Shown here: positions 7,250 through 14,659 of the stretch, one piece after another
Position numbering within the stretch: the stretch's first letter is position 1
How the letters are laid out: every line of letters starts with the position of its first letter
IMG/VR virus record: IMGVR_UViG_3300042197_000701
Location: 1 to 20,396 of that record
Length of the DNA: 20,396 nt
Reading direction: 5' to 3' (one strand)
DNA from: a virus
Made by a program: the position numbers and the translations under genes
The notes under the pieces: model-generated
What the model was told of the DNA's origin: nothing
The model's input: the letters and a program-made list of their open reading frames with translations, nothing else
The model's database searches: none

Positions 7250-7586
7250 ACCAACAGCACAGATGTTAGGAAGATGGCAACCATTCCATGATGGTCATTT
7301 AGCTTTATTTAAAGAGATATTAAAAAAGACTGGCCAAGTCGTTATTATGGTTAGATCTATGCCACAAACAGAAAATAATCCTTTCCAATTTGATGATATT
7401 AAAAATCGTATTGAAAAAAAACTCAAAGATTACGTAGGAAAATTTGAAGTTATTAAAGTTCCAAATATTACTAACATATGTTATGGTAGGGATGTTGGAT
7501 ATAAGATAGAAGAGATTGTATTACCAAAAGAAATACAAGAAATATCCGCTACTAAAATTAGACAGAGTTTAAAAGAAAACCTTTAA
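7233..7586 (+). CDS. HxGH-motif nucleotidyltransferase, 117 aa
   Basis: The first motif, MLGRWQPFHDGHLALFK (11-27), is the T/HxGH nucleotide-binding loop (H19, H22) in the GRFQPFHxGH form of NMN-adenylyltransferase-like enzymes. ISATKIRQSL (104-113) is the second signature (ISxTxIR) that closes the active site in cytidylyl- and adenylyltransferases. At 117 aa it is TagD-sized, the minimal Rossmann domain. It would join a nucleotide to a phosphorylated acceptor and release pyrophosphate. NICYGRDVGYKIEEI (81-95) is the segment I associate with marine phage versions, usually labelled cytidylyltransferase. A strong AAGGAG at 7223-7228 sits inside the upstream kinase gene. It is too small and too different to be called ATP sulfurylase, although that enzyme shares the superfamily. 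Confidence 0.7.
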   Translation: MIDYSKPTAQMLGRWQPFHDGHLALFKEILKKTGQVVIMVRSMPQTENNPFQFDDIKNRIEKKLKDYVGKFEVIKVPNITNICYGRDVGYKIEEIVLPKEIQEISATKIRQSLKENL

Positions 7587-7608
7587 ATATAGCGTTTAGG
7601 CTATATTT
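7585..7608 (+). terminator. 9-bp hairpin at the end of the enzyme island
   Basis: aaatatagc (7585-7593), a six-base loop gtttag and gctatattt (7600-7608) form a perfect inverted repeat overlapping the stop codon of the nucleotidyltransferase gene. No uridine run longer than three follows, so it is at best a weak intrinsic terminator. An RNA-processing or 3'-end-protecting hairpin is equally possible. It marks the boundary between the enzyme island and the next virion block. Confidence 0.45.
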
Positions 7609-7611
7609 GTG

Positions 7612-7617
7612 TATAAT
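7612..7617 (+). promoter_or_regulatory. Candidate -10 element (TATAAT) before the 727-aa virion gene
   Basis: A perfect TATAAT lies right after the 9-bp hairpin and nine bases before the ATG at 7626. No TTGACA-like -35 sits 16-18 bases upstream, since that interval is the hairpin. If used, transcription would begin within a few bases of the start codon and give a nearly leaderless mRNA. The same TATAATAA octamer occurs before the gene at 12349. Confidence 0.3.
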
Positions 7618-7625
7618 AACAAGTT

Positions 7626-9809
7626 ATGCCTTTACAGAAAATACAATTTAAGCCAGGATTTAATAAACAACAAACTGCAACCGGAGCCGAAGGGCAATGG
7701 ATTGACGGTGATAATATAAGATTTAGGTATGGCGAACCACAAAAGATAGGGGGATTCCAGCAACTCGTTGCTAGCACCTTAGCAGGTCCAGCGCGTGACC
7801 AGCATACTTGGACAGCATTAGATGGTAAAAAATATGCAGCAATCGGTACTTCAAAATTATTAGTTATTTATTACGAAGGTTCTTTTTATGATATTACACC
7901 ACTTGGAACAGCTTTAACATCTTGCACCTATACATCTACAACAGGTTCTTCTACAGTTACAATTAATAAAGCAGCTCATGGATTAGAGGTTGGTGATTAT
8001 ATTATATTTACAAGTGTTACAACTCCAGGAGCACCTACTACAAGTTATACATCAGCAGATTTTACAACTAATACTTTTGAAGTTAAAACAGTTCCAACAT
8101 CTTCAACTTTTACAGTTACCATGCCATCTAATGAGTCAGGCACAGGTGTTACTGCAGGTGGAACTTTAACTACAACTCCATATATTTTTATAGGACCAAC
8201 ATTTCAAACTCCAGCATTTGGTTATGGTACAGGATATTGGGGCGGAACAATTCCAACTTCAGTTACAACTTTATTAAATGGAGCAATTGATAATGTTGTT
8301 ACAACAATTACTGTAGATGATACTTCAGCGTTTCCAACATCGGGTCGAATAGATATTGATACAGAATTAATTACTTATTCAGGTAAAACTGCAACTACTT
8401 TTACAGGTTGTGTTAGAGGTGCAAACGGATCTACCGCTGCATCACACTCTGATAATGCAGTAGTAACTAATGCAACAGATTGGGTTGATTGGGGAGAAGA
8501 ATCAAATACTGCAGGTGTAACCCTTGCACCCGGATCCTGGTCAATTGATAATTATGGACAGATTTTAGTTGCTACAGTTAAAAATGGTGGAACTTATACT
8601 TGGAACCCTTCTACTCCTGGAGCTACATCTGGTCCAATAAGAGCAACAATCGTATCAAATGCTCCAACAGCTTCAATTTGTTCTGTTGTATCAGATCGAG
8701 ATAGACATTTATTCTTAATGGGAACAGAAACTACAATTGGTGATCCATCAACTCAAGATCCAATGTTTATAAGATTCTCAAATCAAGAAGATATTAATAC
8801 TTGGAATCCAACAGTAACTAATACTGCAGGAACTTTTAGACTAGATACGGGAAACGAGATTATAGGAGCAATACAAGGTAAAGATTACATCTTTGTTTTA
8901 ACAGATCAGGCAGCATATACTATTCAATTTGTTGGCCCTCCATTTACATTCTCTGTTAGACAAGTTGGAACAAATTGTGGTTGTATTGGTCAACATGCAA
9001 TGGTGTTTGCACAAGGAGCAGTCTTCTGGATTGGATTTGGTGGTGGATTCTTTGCATTTGATGGAACGGTAAAACAATTACCATCACTTGTTGAAGACTT
9101 TGTATTTACAGATGTTGGAGATAATTTAGGAATTAACTATGATGCAAGTCAAATTACTTTTGCTTATCACAATTCATTATTTAATGAGGTTGGTTGGTTT
9201 TATGCAAAAGCAGGATCAAATCAATTAGATAGAAACGTTGTTTATAATTTTGTTGAAAATACTTGGGCCGTTGGATCTTTAACTAGAACAACTTATACCG
9301 ATGCAACAACTTTTGATTTACCTTATGCTACACAATATAATGCAACAGCCACACCAACTTTTCCAACTATTAATGGTGTAAGTAATTTAGCAGGTTCAAC
9401 TAAATACTGGGAACAAGAAACGGGAGTTAATGAAGTAGATGCAAATGGCAATGCAACAGCTATTGCTGCATATATTAAATCAGGAGATTACGATATATCA
9501 GAACAAGGTTTAGGTGGAGATGGTCAATTAATAATGCGTGTTAAACGATTTATTCCAGACTTCAAGAGCTTAGAAGGAAATGCAAAAATAACTTTATTCT
9601 TTAGAGATTATCCTGCAAACAGTGAATCTACACCTTCTACAACACCACCTTTAATTACAGGACCATTTACAATTACATCTTCAACTGATAAAGTGGATAC
9701 CAGAGTTAGAGGAAGACAAGTGAGTTTAAAAATTGAAAATGATGCATTGAATGAAACTTGGAGATACGGAACTCTAAGATTAGATATTGAAGCAGGAGGA
9801 AGAAGATAA
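7626..9809 (+). CDS. Large tail/virion protein (P22 gp10-like role possible), 727 aa
   Basis: The N-terminal motif MPLQKIQFKPGFNKQQT ... WIDGDNIRFRYGEPQKIGGF (1-45) opens a family of large marine-phage virion proteins. Residues about 100-180 contain an AHGLEVGDYIIF module. Residues about 213-281 contain a small immunoglobulin/beta insert with FPTSGRIDIDTELITYSG and FTGCVRGANGSTAASHS, seen repeatedly in phage tail proteins. The remainder (WSIDNYGQILVATV, RFSNQEDINTWNPT, GCIGQHAMVFAQGAVFWIG) resembles beta-propeller-like tail hub or nozzle proteins of the P22 gp10/phage-stabilisation type. That analogy is from pattern and genome position, not a demonstrated match. No enzymatic motif is visible. 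A Shine-Dalgarno is absent. The stop overlaps the next ATG by one base, after a GGAGG. Confidence 0.6.
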   Translation: MPLQKIQFKPGFNKQQTATGAEGQWIDGDNIRFRYGEPQKIGGFQQLVASTLAGPARDQHTWTALDGKKYAAIGTSKLLVIYYEGSFYDITPLGTALTSCTYTSTTGSSTVTINKAAHGLEVGDYIIFTSVTTPGAPTTSYTSADFTTNTFEVKTVPTSSTFTVTMPSNESGTGVTAGGTLTTTPYIFIGPTFQTPAFGYGTGYWGGTIPTSVTTLLNGAIDNVVTTITVDDTSAFPTSGRIDIDTELITYSGKTATTFTGCVRGANGSTAASHSDNAVVTNATDWVDWGEESNTAGVTLAPGSWSIDNYGQILVATVKNGGTYTWNPSTPGATSGPIRATIVSNAPTASICSVVSDRDRHLFLMGTETTIGDPSTQDPMFIRFSNQEDINTWNPTVTNTAGTFRLDTGNEIIGAIQGKDYIFVLTDQAAYTIQFVGPPFTFSVRQVGTNCGCIGQHAMVFAQGAVFWIGFGGGFFAFDGTVKQLPSLVEDFVFTDVGDNLGINYDASQITFAYHNSLFNEVGWFYAKAGSNQLDRNVVYNFVENTWAVGSLTRTTYTDATTFDLPYATQYNATATPTFPTINGVSNLAGSTKYWEQETGVNEVDANGNATAIAAYIKSGDYDISEQGLGGDGQLIMRVKRFIPDFKSLEGNAKITLFFRDYPANSESTPSTTPPLITGPFTITSSTDKVDTRVRGRQVSLKIENDALNETWRYGTLRLDIEAGGRR

Positions 9810-9994
9810 TGGCAAAAATTACAGCATATATACCAGAACCAACACAAGAGTATGATGTTACTAATCAAAGACAAATTTTAGAGGCAGTTAACACAATTAA
9901 AGATCAATTAAATTTTTCTTTTCAAAAAGATTTAAAAGATGAGTTAGAGGCATTTAGTTGGTTTATATTTAGTGGACCTGGAGATGGTTCGTAA
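9809..9994 (+). CDS. Small virion-block protein, 61 aa
   Basis: The protein starts MAKITAYIPEPTQEYDVTNQRQ, has a central amphipathic helix (QILEAVNTIKDQLNFSFQKD, about 22-41) and ends WFIFSGPGDGS. It has no membrane segment or catalytic motif. AGGAGGAAG near 9793-9801, inside the end of the 727-aa gene, supports the start, and the TAATG overlap couples it to that gene. The coupling and the conserved-looking helix suggest a small tail-assembly or accessory structural protein. Function unknown. Confidence 0.55.
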   Translation: MAKITAYIPEPTQEYDVTNQRQILEAVNTIKDQLNFSFQKDLKDELEAFSWFIFSGPGDGS

Positions 9995-10336
9995 ATGGCA
10001 ATCTTTTATAAAAATCAAGGTTATAATTTAACCACAACTAATTTGACTACGGTGTTAAATATTAACACATCAAGTGTTGCAATTATAAAAGAAATATCTG
10101 TAGTTAATGATGATAACAATGCTCATGAAGCAAGTTATTATTTTCATGATGCATCTACATCAACTTCTTATAAATTCTTTCATACTAACGTTCCTGCAGA
10201 TTCTCATGAGAATGCAGTTCATAACGCTTTAGTATTAGAAGAAGGAGATTATCTACAATTTCAAACAGTTGCAGCAGATGTTATTTCAGGTCAGATTTCA
10301 TATGCATTATTAACAAGAACAGGAGAAAATGGATAA
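9995..10336 (+). CDS. Small beta-sandwich-like virion protein, 113 aa
   Basis: Alternating beta strands (VAIIKEISVVNDDNN, ASYYFHDAST, FFHTNVPADS, VLEEGDYLQFQTVAADVISG, QISYALLTR) make a pattern familiar from small marine-phage tail or capsid-decoration proteins. In these, 'interface response' segments such as IVKSIxVxNxD and LEAGDxLxxxA are typical. No active site, signal or membrane segment is seen. The ATG directly follows the preceding stop, with GGAG at 9980-9983, and the 3' end overlaps the next gene by eight bases. Function unknown. A role as tail-tip or fibre-associated jelly roll is an inference. Confidence 0.55.
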   Translation: MAIFYKNQGYNLTTTNLTTVLNINTSSVAIIKEISVVNDDNNAHEASYYFHDASTSTSYKFFHTNVPADSHENAVHNALVLEEGDYLQFQTVAADVISGQISYALLTRTGENG

Positions 10337-10517
10337 TATAACAAAGATAGAATGCCAGACAGAAGAAATAATTAAAAGTAAAAAAACTGGAAAGACATAT
10401 AAAACAATAGAAGACTTCTTAAAAGAAAATACTATGGAAGATCTTCAAAAAGATTTATCAGTTAAAATTACAAACAAAGGATTAGAACTACTACAGAAAG
10501 TAATGAATCAAAAATGA
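10329..10517 (+). CDS. Small conserved phage protein, 62 aa, unknown function
   Basis: The sequence is short and acidic/basic: IECQTEEIIKSKKTGKTYKT (8-27), then EDFLKEN and LQKDLSVKITNKGLELLQKV. The KSKKTGKxYKxxEE segment followed by EDxxKDxxVxI is a pattern I associate with small proteins next to cyanophage tail and glycosyltransferase genes. No metal ligands beyond a single Cys are visible, so it is not a complete zinc ribbon. AGGAG at 10321-10325 supports the start, and the stop overlaps the glycosyltransferase ATG (ATGA). Function unknown. Confidence 0.55.
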   Translation: MDNITKIECQTEEIIKSKKTGKTYKTIEDFLKENTMEDLQKDLSVKITNKGLELLQKVMNQK

Positions 10518-11449
10518 ATCCAAGAGGTGGTACAGAATTACAGGTAGAATTACTACATAAATATGCAGATAAAGATTTATTAGACAAGGTTCAAATAACT
10601 ACATCTGTCCCGGAAAAAATACCATTACATCCAACTAAACCAAATATACTTTGGCAACAAAATTCATATGACCAGGCAAATCTTGCGCCTTGGTTTCAAA
10701 ATAAAGATAATCATAAAAAGTATGATTGGTATGTATTTAACTCACATTGGTGTTATGAAAAGTTTAGAATGATGTTTAATATACCAACAGATAGATGTTT
10801 AGTTATTAAGAATGCAATAGATAAATTAGAGTCTAGAAAATTAGAGCATACTAAAGGAGATCCTGTTAAATTAATATATACTTCAACGCCGTGGCGAGGT
10901 TTAAATGTATTACTTGCTGCAATGCAACTTATTAAAAATACATCTGTTCATTTAGATGTTTATTCTTCAACTCAAGTTTATGGAGATCAATTTAAATCAG
11001 CTAACGATAAACAATTTGAAGGTTTATATGAACAAGCAAAAGCATTACATAATGTAAGTTATATTGGTTATAAACCTAATGAATTTATAAAAGATAATTT
11101 AAAAAATTATCATATGTTCGTTTATCCAAATATATGGGAAGAAACATCTTGTATTGCTGCAATAGAAGCTATGGCTGCAGGACTTTATTGTATTACAACT
11201 GATTATGGTGCTTTATTTGAAACAGGTTCAGAATACATTACTTATATACCTTACGAAAAAGATTTCATAAAACTAGCACATACATTTGCATCTGTAATAG
11301 ATGTAGCTGCAGATAGACTAGGGGATGATGGAGTAAAAGATCATTTAAAATCACAAATAGAATTTACAAATAGATTTTATTCTTGGGATTTAAGAAAAAA
11401 TATTTGGAATAGATTTTTACAAGGAGCAGTTGATGCAAGACGCAAGTAA
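10514..11449 (+). CDS. GT4-type glycosyltransferase, 311 aa
   Basis: The C-terminal Rossmann half carries the GT4 signature: KLIYTSTPWRGLNVLLAA (119-136), VSYIGYKPNEFI (181-192), then PNIWEETSCIAAIEAMAAG (205-223), in which E210 and E218 form the EX7E motif that binds the nucleotide-sugar. The N-terminal domain is short but keeps RGGTELQ (4-10), NILWQQNSYD and WYVFNSHWCYEKF. Retaining sugar transfer from a nucleotide-sugar donor in the cytoplasm is the expected activity. At 311 aa it is shorter than typical bacterial GT4 enzymes (about 370). It is joined by an ATGA overlap to the 62-aa gene and overlaps the second glycosyltransferase. Acceptor unknown: virion protein, host envelope or modified nucleotide are all possible. 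Confidence 0.8.
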   Translation: MNPRGGTELQVELLHKYADKDLLDKVQITTSVPEKIPLHPTKPNILWQQNSYDQANLAPWFQNKDNHKKYDWYVFNSHWCYEKFRMMFNIPTDRCLVIKNAIDKLESRKLEHTKGDPVKLIYTSTPWRGLNVLLAAMQLIKNTSVHLDVYSSTQVYGDQFKSANDKQFEGLYEQAKALHNVSYIGYKPNEFIKDNLKNYHMFVYPNIWEETSCIAAIEAMAAGLYCITTDYGALFETGSEYITYIPYEKDFIKLAHTFASVIDVAADRLGDDGVKDHLKSQIEFTNRFYSWDLRKNIWNRFLQGAVDARRK

Positions 11450-12299
11450 ACCAATATGGTTTAATAAACCAAATGATGTAAAGGTAGTTACAAAACAACC
11501 TGACATTAGAATCTATGTAGCAACTCCAGTGCATAGTGAATGTTCAATTCATTACACACAAGCTCTATTAAAATTTCAACAGTGTTGTATGATGAATGGA
11601 ATATTAGTTTCTTTTTCACTTCTTAAATCATCATTAGTTACACAAGGAAGAAATTTATGTGTAGCTAACTTTTTAGGTGATCCTGGTAATTATACACACA
11701 TGTTATTTATAGATTCTGATATTGATTTTAAATTTGATACAATAATAAAAATGTTAAAATTTGATAAAGAAGTAATAGCAACTCCTTATCCTATGAAACA
11801 TATACATTGGGAACAAATTTGGGAAAGATTACAAGCTGGTAAAATTAAAGATAAAGATGAATTAATGAGAGCTGGATTTATCTATCCAATAAAAATGGAT
11901 GGTATGGTAGATAACGTTAAAAAAGAAATAAGTGTTGTAGATGGTTTAATAGAAGTCTCGCACGCGCCCACGGGATGTATGTTAATTAAAAGACAAGTAT
12001 TTGATAAAATGATTAAAGCATATCCAGATGATTTTATTGATCAAGCTACAATTGTTAATGGAGAAGCTAAAACTAATCCTTATATGTACAATTTCTTTGA
12101 TACAGTTCATGATCCAAAAACTAGAAAATATTATGGTGAAGACTTTGGATTCTGTAAAAAATGGACTGCAATTGGTGGAAAATGTTATTGTTATATAGAT
12201 GATTTTATAACTCACGTCGGCGAATACCAATATAATGGTAGATTAAAAGACAATTTAGAATTTGTTAAAACCGTTGACGATTCACAGAAAAACAAGTAA
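11433..12299 (+). CDS. GT-A-fold glycosyltransferase with DxD motif, 288 aa
   Basis: DIRIYVATPVHS (24-35) is the donor-binding strand. THMLFIDSDIDF (88-99) holds the metal-binding DSD (94-96) after the usual hydrophobic strand. HAPTGCMLIKRQVFD and YYGEDFGFCKKW supply the later acceptor-side and base motifs of this phage/bacterial family. I start it at ATG 11433, six bases after AAGGAG (11421-11426). A TTG three bases earlier (11430) would leave only three bases of spacing. It overlaps the upstream GT4 gene by 17 bases, so the two are probably made together and may act in sequence. The donor and acceptor cannot be read from sequence. It ends the second gene block, before an intergenic promoter-like region. 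Confidence 0.75.
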   Translation: MQDASKPIWFNKPNDVKVVTKQPDIRIYVATPVHSECSIHYTQALLKFQQCCMMNGILVSFSLLKSSLVTQGRNLCVANFLGDPGNYTHMLFIDSDIDFKFDTIIKMLKFDKEVIATPYPMKHIHWEQIWERLQAGKIKDKDELMRAGFIYPIKMDGMVDNVKKEISVVDGLIEVSHAPTGCMLIKRQVFDKMIKAYPDDFIDQATIVNGEAKTNPYMYNFFDTVHDPKTRKYYGEDFGFCKKWTAIGGKCYCYIDDFITHVGEYQYNGRLKDNLEFVKTVDDSQKNK

Positions 12300-12306
12300 A
12301 GTATAC

Positions 12307-12335
12307 GTTTTCAGGACTCTGCGCCTGCTTATAAT
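12307..12335 (+). promoter_or_regulatory. Candidate promoter before the ejection-protein block
   Basis: TATAAT at 12330-12335 lies 13 bases before the ATG at 12349. The hexamer 17 bases upstream (gttttc, 12307-12312) is a poor -35. Between them is an unusually G+C-rich patch with a short stem: CAGG (12312-12315) pairs with CCTG (12324-12327). The 49-base gap is one of the few true intergenic spaces in the window, and the TATAATAA octamer is shared with the site at 7612. A start near 12342 would leave a leader of only about seven bases. Confidence 0.4.
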
Positions 12336-12348
12336 AAACTAATTAATT

Positions 12349-13827
12349 ATGACAATAGCGCGAGCTCAAATGTATAGACAATTATATCAATTAGGTGGCA
12401 CTCCAACAGGTATAGCAACTATGCCTATGGATTTTGGTCAATCTTTACAAGTTAATAATCAAGCACCTTTAATGTCAGAAGCACCTAATTATTCTTCAGC
12501 ACAAAATATTACAATGAATCCATTATTAAACTATGGTCAAACACCTTTAACAATGGCAGGTGGTGGAATGTCTAGATTAGGTTATCAAGAAGGTGGAATG
12601 AGTATGGATCAAATGATGCCACAAGATCAAGCTATGATGCAACCACAAATGCAAGATCAAGCTATGATGCAATCACAAATAATGGAACCTCCTTTACAAG
12701 GAATAGAGTCTCCACGAGTAGATATTAAAGATCCAAAACAAGCTTTAGAACTTATTATTCAAATGTTAATTGCTCAAGGAATACCTCCTGAAGAAGCAAA
12801 AGAAATTGCAATACAAATGGTTCAGGCAGTTGCTGAAGGTGGAATGGGTGAAATGGAAGATCAAAGAATTGAAGCAAGATTTGGTGGAATGATGCGAAAT
12901 GGTAGAGAGCAATATGGTATTGGAAGTTTTTTTAAAAGCGCAGGTAAAGCAATTTCTGGCGCAGTAAAGGGAGTTACTAATGCAGTTAAATCTGTTGTTA
13001 AAAGTGATTTAGGAAAAGCAGCATTAGCTGCAGCTGCAATATATGCATCAGGTGGTGGTTCATTTTTTGGATACACTCCTTTCCCTGGAGCAACTCCAGG
13101 ATTTGCTGCATCTAATCTACCATTTGGAGAAACTTTATTTGGTGGAAGAGATCTTATGGATGCTGGATTAACAAAAGGAATATTTGGAGTAGGTGGACAA
13201 TTTGCTCCTTTTTCAGGAACTTTAGCATCAAGTTTATTACCAAGCACTGACACCTTAAAAACTTTTGGATTAGGTGCTTTAACTGGAAAACTTTTAGGAG
13301 GAGGAGGTGAACCAAAACGAGAAGATTTTCCTGATGATGCATCTTATCAAGAAGCAGTTAATAGATATAAAACACAGTTTCAAACTGCTATAAATAATCC
13401 TAACCCTCAATTTGCAGCTGGATTATATCCAAATAATCCTTTCTATCCTCAAAGAGCAGCTAATGGTGGAAGAATAGGTTATCAAGAAGGTGGTATTGGA
13501 GATTTAATTAAACAAGTTACTCAACAAGAATTTTTCGGAACTCCTATGATGGCGAATGGTGGAAGAATGGGATATGCATTTGGTGCAGAAGTTCCAACAA
13601 GACAAAATCAAGCAGGGGTTCAAGAATTAGATTATAGACAAAGTGGTGGATTTGTTCCTCCAATTGGTATAAAAGAAAAAGCAGACGATATTCCTGCAAT
13701 GTTATCTAATAATGAATTTGTATTTACTGCCGATGCTGTGCGAAATGCAGGTGGTGGTAATGTTAATAAAGGAGCTGAAAGAATGTATTCTTTAATGAAA
13801 AATCTTGAAGCTGGAGGAAGAGTTTAA
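12349..13827 (+). CDS. Internal/ejection-type virion protein with GGRxGYQEGG motifs, 492 aa
   Basis: The N-terminal 110 residues are Met/Gln-rich. Residues 124-165 form a helical domain with IPPEEAKEIAIQMVQ. Residues 190-235 hold a basic amphipathic helix (SFFKSAGKAISGAVKG) leading into LGKAALAAAAIYAS, typical of membrane-seeking segments. A decapeptide-like motif occurs at 72-83 (GGMSRLGYQEGG), 371-382 (ANGGRIGYQEGG) and 402-413 (ANGGRMGYAFGA). The C-terminus has KADDIPAMLSNNEFVFTADAV (444-464, given by its core DDIPAMLSNNEFVF), a motif shared with phage tape-measure and internal proteins. This family is common in marine podovirus-like phages beside other internal virion proteins. A role in the DNA-ejection apparatus is inferred. 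No enzymatic residues seen. It is coupled by TAATG to the next gene. Confidence 0.6.
   Translation: MTIARAQMYRQLYQLGGTPTGIATMPMDFGQSLQVNNQAPLMSEAPNYSSAQNITMNPLLNYGQTPLTMAGGGMSRLGYQEGGMSMDQMMPQDQAMMQPQMQDQAMMQSQIMEPPLQGIESPRVDIKDPKQALELIIQMLIAQGIPPEEAKEIAIQMVQAVAEGGMGEMEDQRIEARFGGMMRNGREQYGIGSFFKSAGKAISGAVKGVTNAVKSVVKSDLGKAALAAAAIYASGGGSFFGYTPFPGATPGFAASNLPFGETLFGGRDLMDAGLTKGIFGVGGQFAPFSGTLASSLLPSTDTLKTFGLGALTGKLLGGGGEPKREDFPDDASYQEAVNRYKTQFQTAINNPNPQFAAGLYPNNPFYPQRAANGGRIGYQEGGIGDLIKQVTQQEFFGTPMMANGGRMGYAFGAEVPTRQNQAGVQELDYRQSGGFVPPIGIKEKADDIPAMLSNNEFVFTADAVRNAGGGNVNKGAERMYSLMKNLEAGGRV
12621..12680 (+). repeat. Two tandem 30-nt coding repeats
   Basis: 12621-12650 and 12651-12680 differ at only two positions (first base; c/t in the aaccacaaat segment) and encode successive QDQAMMQPQM-like units in the Met/Gln-rich N-terminus of the 492-aa protein. 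The near identity suggests a recent slippage or duplication event. Confidence 0.75.
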
Positions 13828-14657
13828 TGGCTGAATTACAACAAACACAAGTATTACCAGCGCCGTTTATACAAGCAGCGGCTGAAACATATTTACCACA
13901 ACTTGCAGAAGCAGTTGGTGGTATTAAAGGTTTAGATGTATCTAAACTTTATGGACAACAATTTGTTGCAGGTCCATCTGCAGGGCAATTACAAGCTGAA
14001 CAATTAGCAACAGGACTTGGTGGGTATCAACCTTATTTACAAGCAGCACAAGCAGCAACAGGACCACAAGCTTATCAAGCTTATATGTCTCCGTATCAAC
14101 AAGATATTATTAATACAACTTTAAGACAATACGATATTCAATCACAAAAAGGATTACCAAGTTTAGCGGCAACGGCTATTCAATCTGGTGCATACGGTGG
14201 AGGAAGAGAAGGAGTTCAAAGAGCAGAATATCAAACACAATCAGATTTAAATAGGGCACTACTTGAAGCACAATTAAGACAACAAGGATTTGCTCAAGCT
14301 CAAAATTTAGCAGCTAATCAATACACTCAACAGCTAGGATTAGCGGGGCAAACTCAAGGATTGTTAGGAACACAAATTGCTGGTTTATCAACTTTAGGTG
14401 CACAACAACAAGCTCAAAGACAAGCAGAGTTACAAGCTCAACAACAACTTGCTTATCAACAAGCTTATCAACCTTTACAAGCTGCTCAAACTTATGGAGC
14501 AGGTATACAACCTCTAATTTCTGGATATCCTGGAAGAACAGAACAAACAATGTTGCCTTCTCCAAGTGCATTACAAACTGGATTAGGTGCTGCTGCAACT
14601 TTAGCTGGAATATACAAAGCATTTAATCCTGGACAAAATATAATTAAAATAAGTTAA
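13827..14657 (+). CDS. Gln/Ala-rich internal virion protein, 276 aa
   Basis: The N-terminal 90 residues are mixed helical (FIQAAAETYLPQLAEAVGG). Residues 90-130 contain YQQDIINTTLRQYDIQSQKG and AIQSGAYGGGREG, a motif pair seen in many marine-phage internal proteins. Residues about 145-220 are a long Gln/Ala/Leu coiled-coil-like helix (GLLGTQIAGLSTLGAQQQAQ), and the end has a hydrophobic stretch LQTGLGAAATLAGIY. Size, composition and position between two other internal-type proteins suggest the role of T7 gp14/gp15-like ejection proteins, although no direct similarity can be claimed by eye. GGAGG at about 13813 and a TAATG overlap support the start. No catalytic motif. Confidence 0.55.
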   Translation: MAELQQTQVLPAPFIQAAAETYLPQLAEAVGGIKGLDVSKLYGQQFVAGPSAGQLQAEQLATGLGGYQPYLQAAQAATGPQAYQAYMSPYQQDIINTTLRQYDIQSQKGLPSLAATAIQSGAYGGGREGVQRAEYQTQSDLNRALLEAQLRQQGFAQAQNLAANQYTQQLGLAGQTQGLLGTQIAGLSTLGAQQQAQRQAELQAQQQLAYQQAYQPLQAAQTYGAGIQPLISGYPGRTEQTMLPSPSALQTGLGAAATLAGIYKAFNPGQNIIKIS

Positions 14658-14659
14658 AT

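Noticed and set aside
7233-7586. ATP sulfurylase for the HxGH protein
   Set aside because: At 117 residues it is a minimal nucleotidyltransferase domain, and its GRWQPFHDGH motif is closer to NMN/cytidylyl-transferase types. Only the superfamily is shared.
12349-13827. Tail tape-measure protein
   Set aside because: The IPAMLSNNEFVF motif occurs in some tape measures, but the protein is short, low in long coiled coil and sits with internal-protein-type genes.
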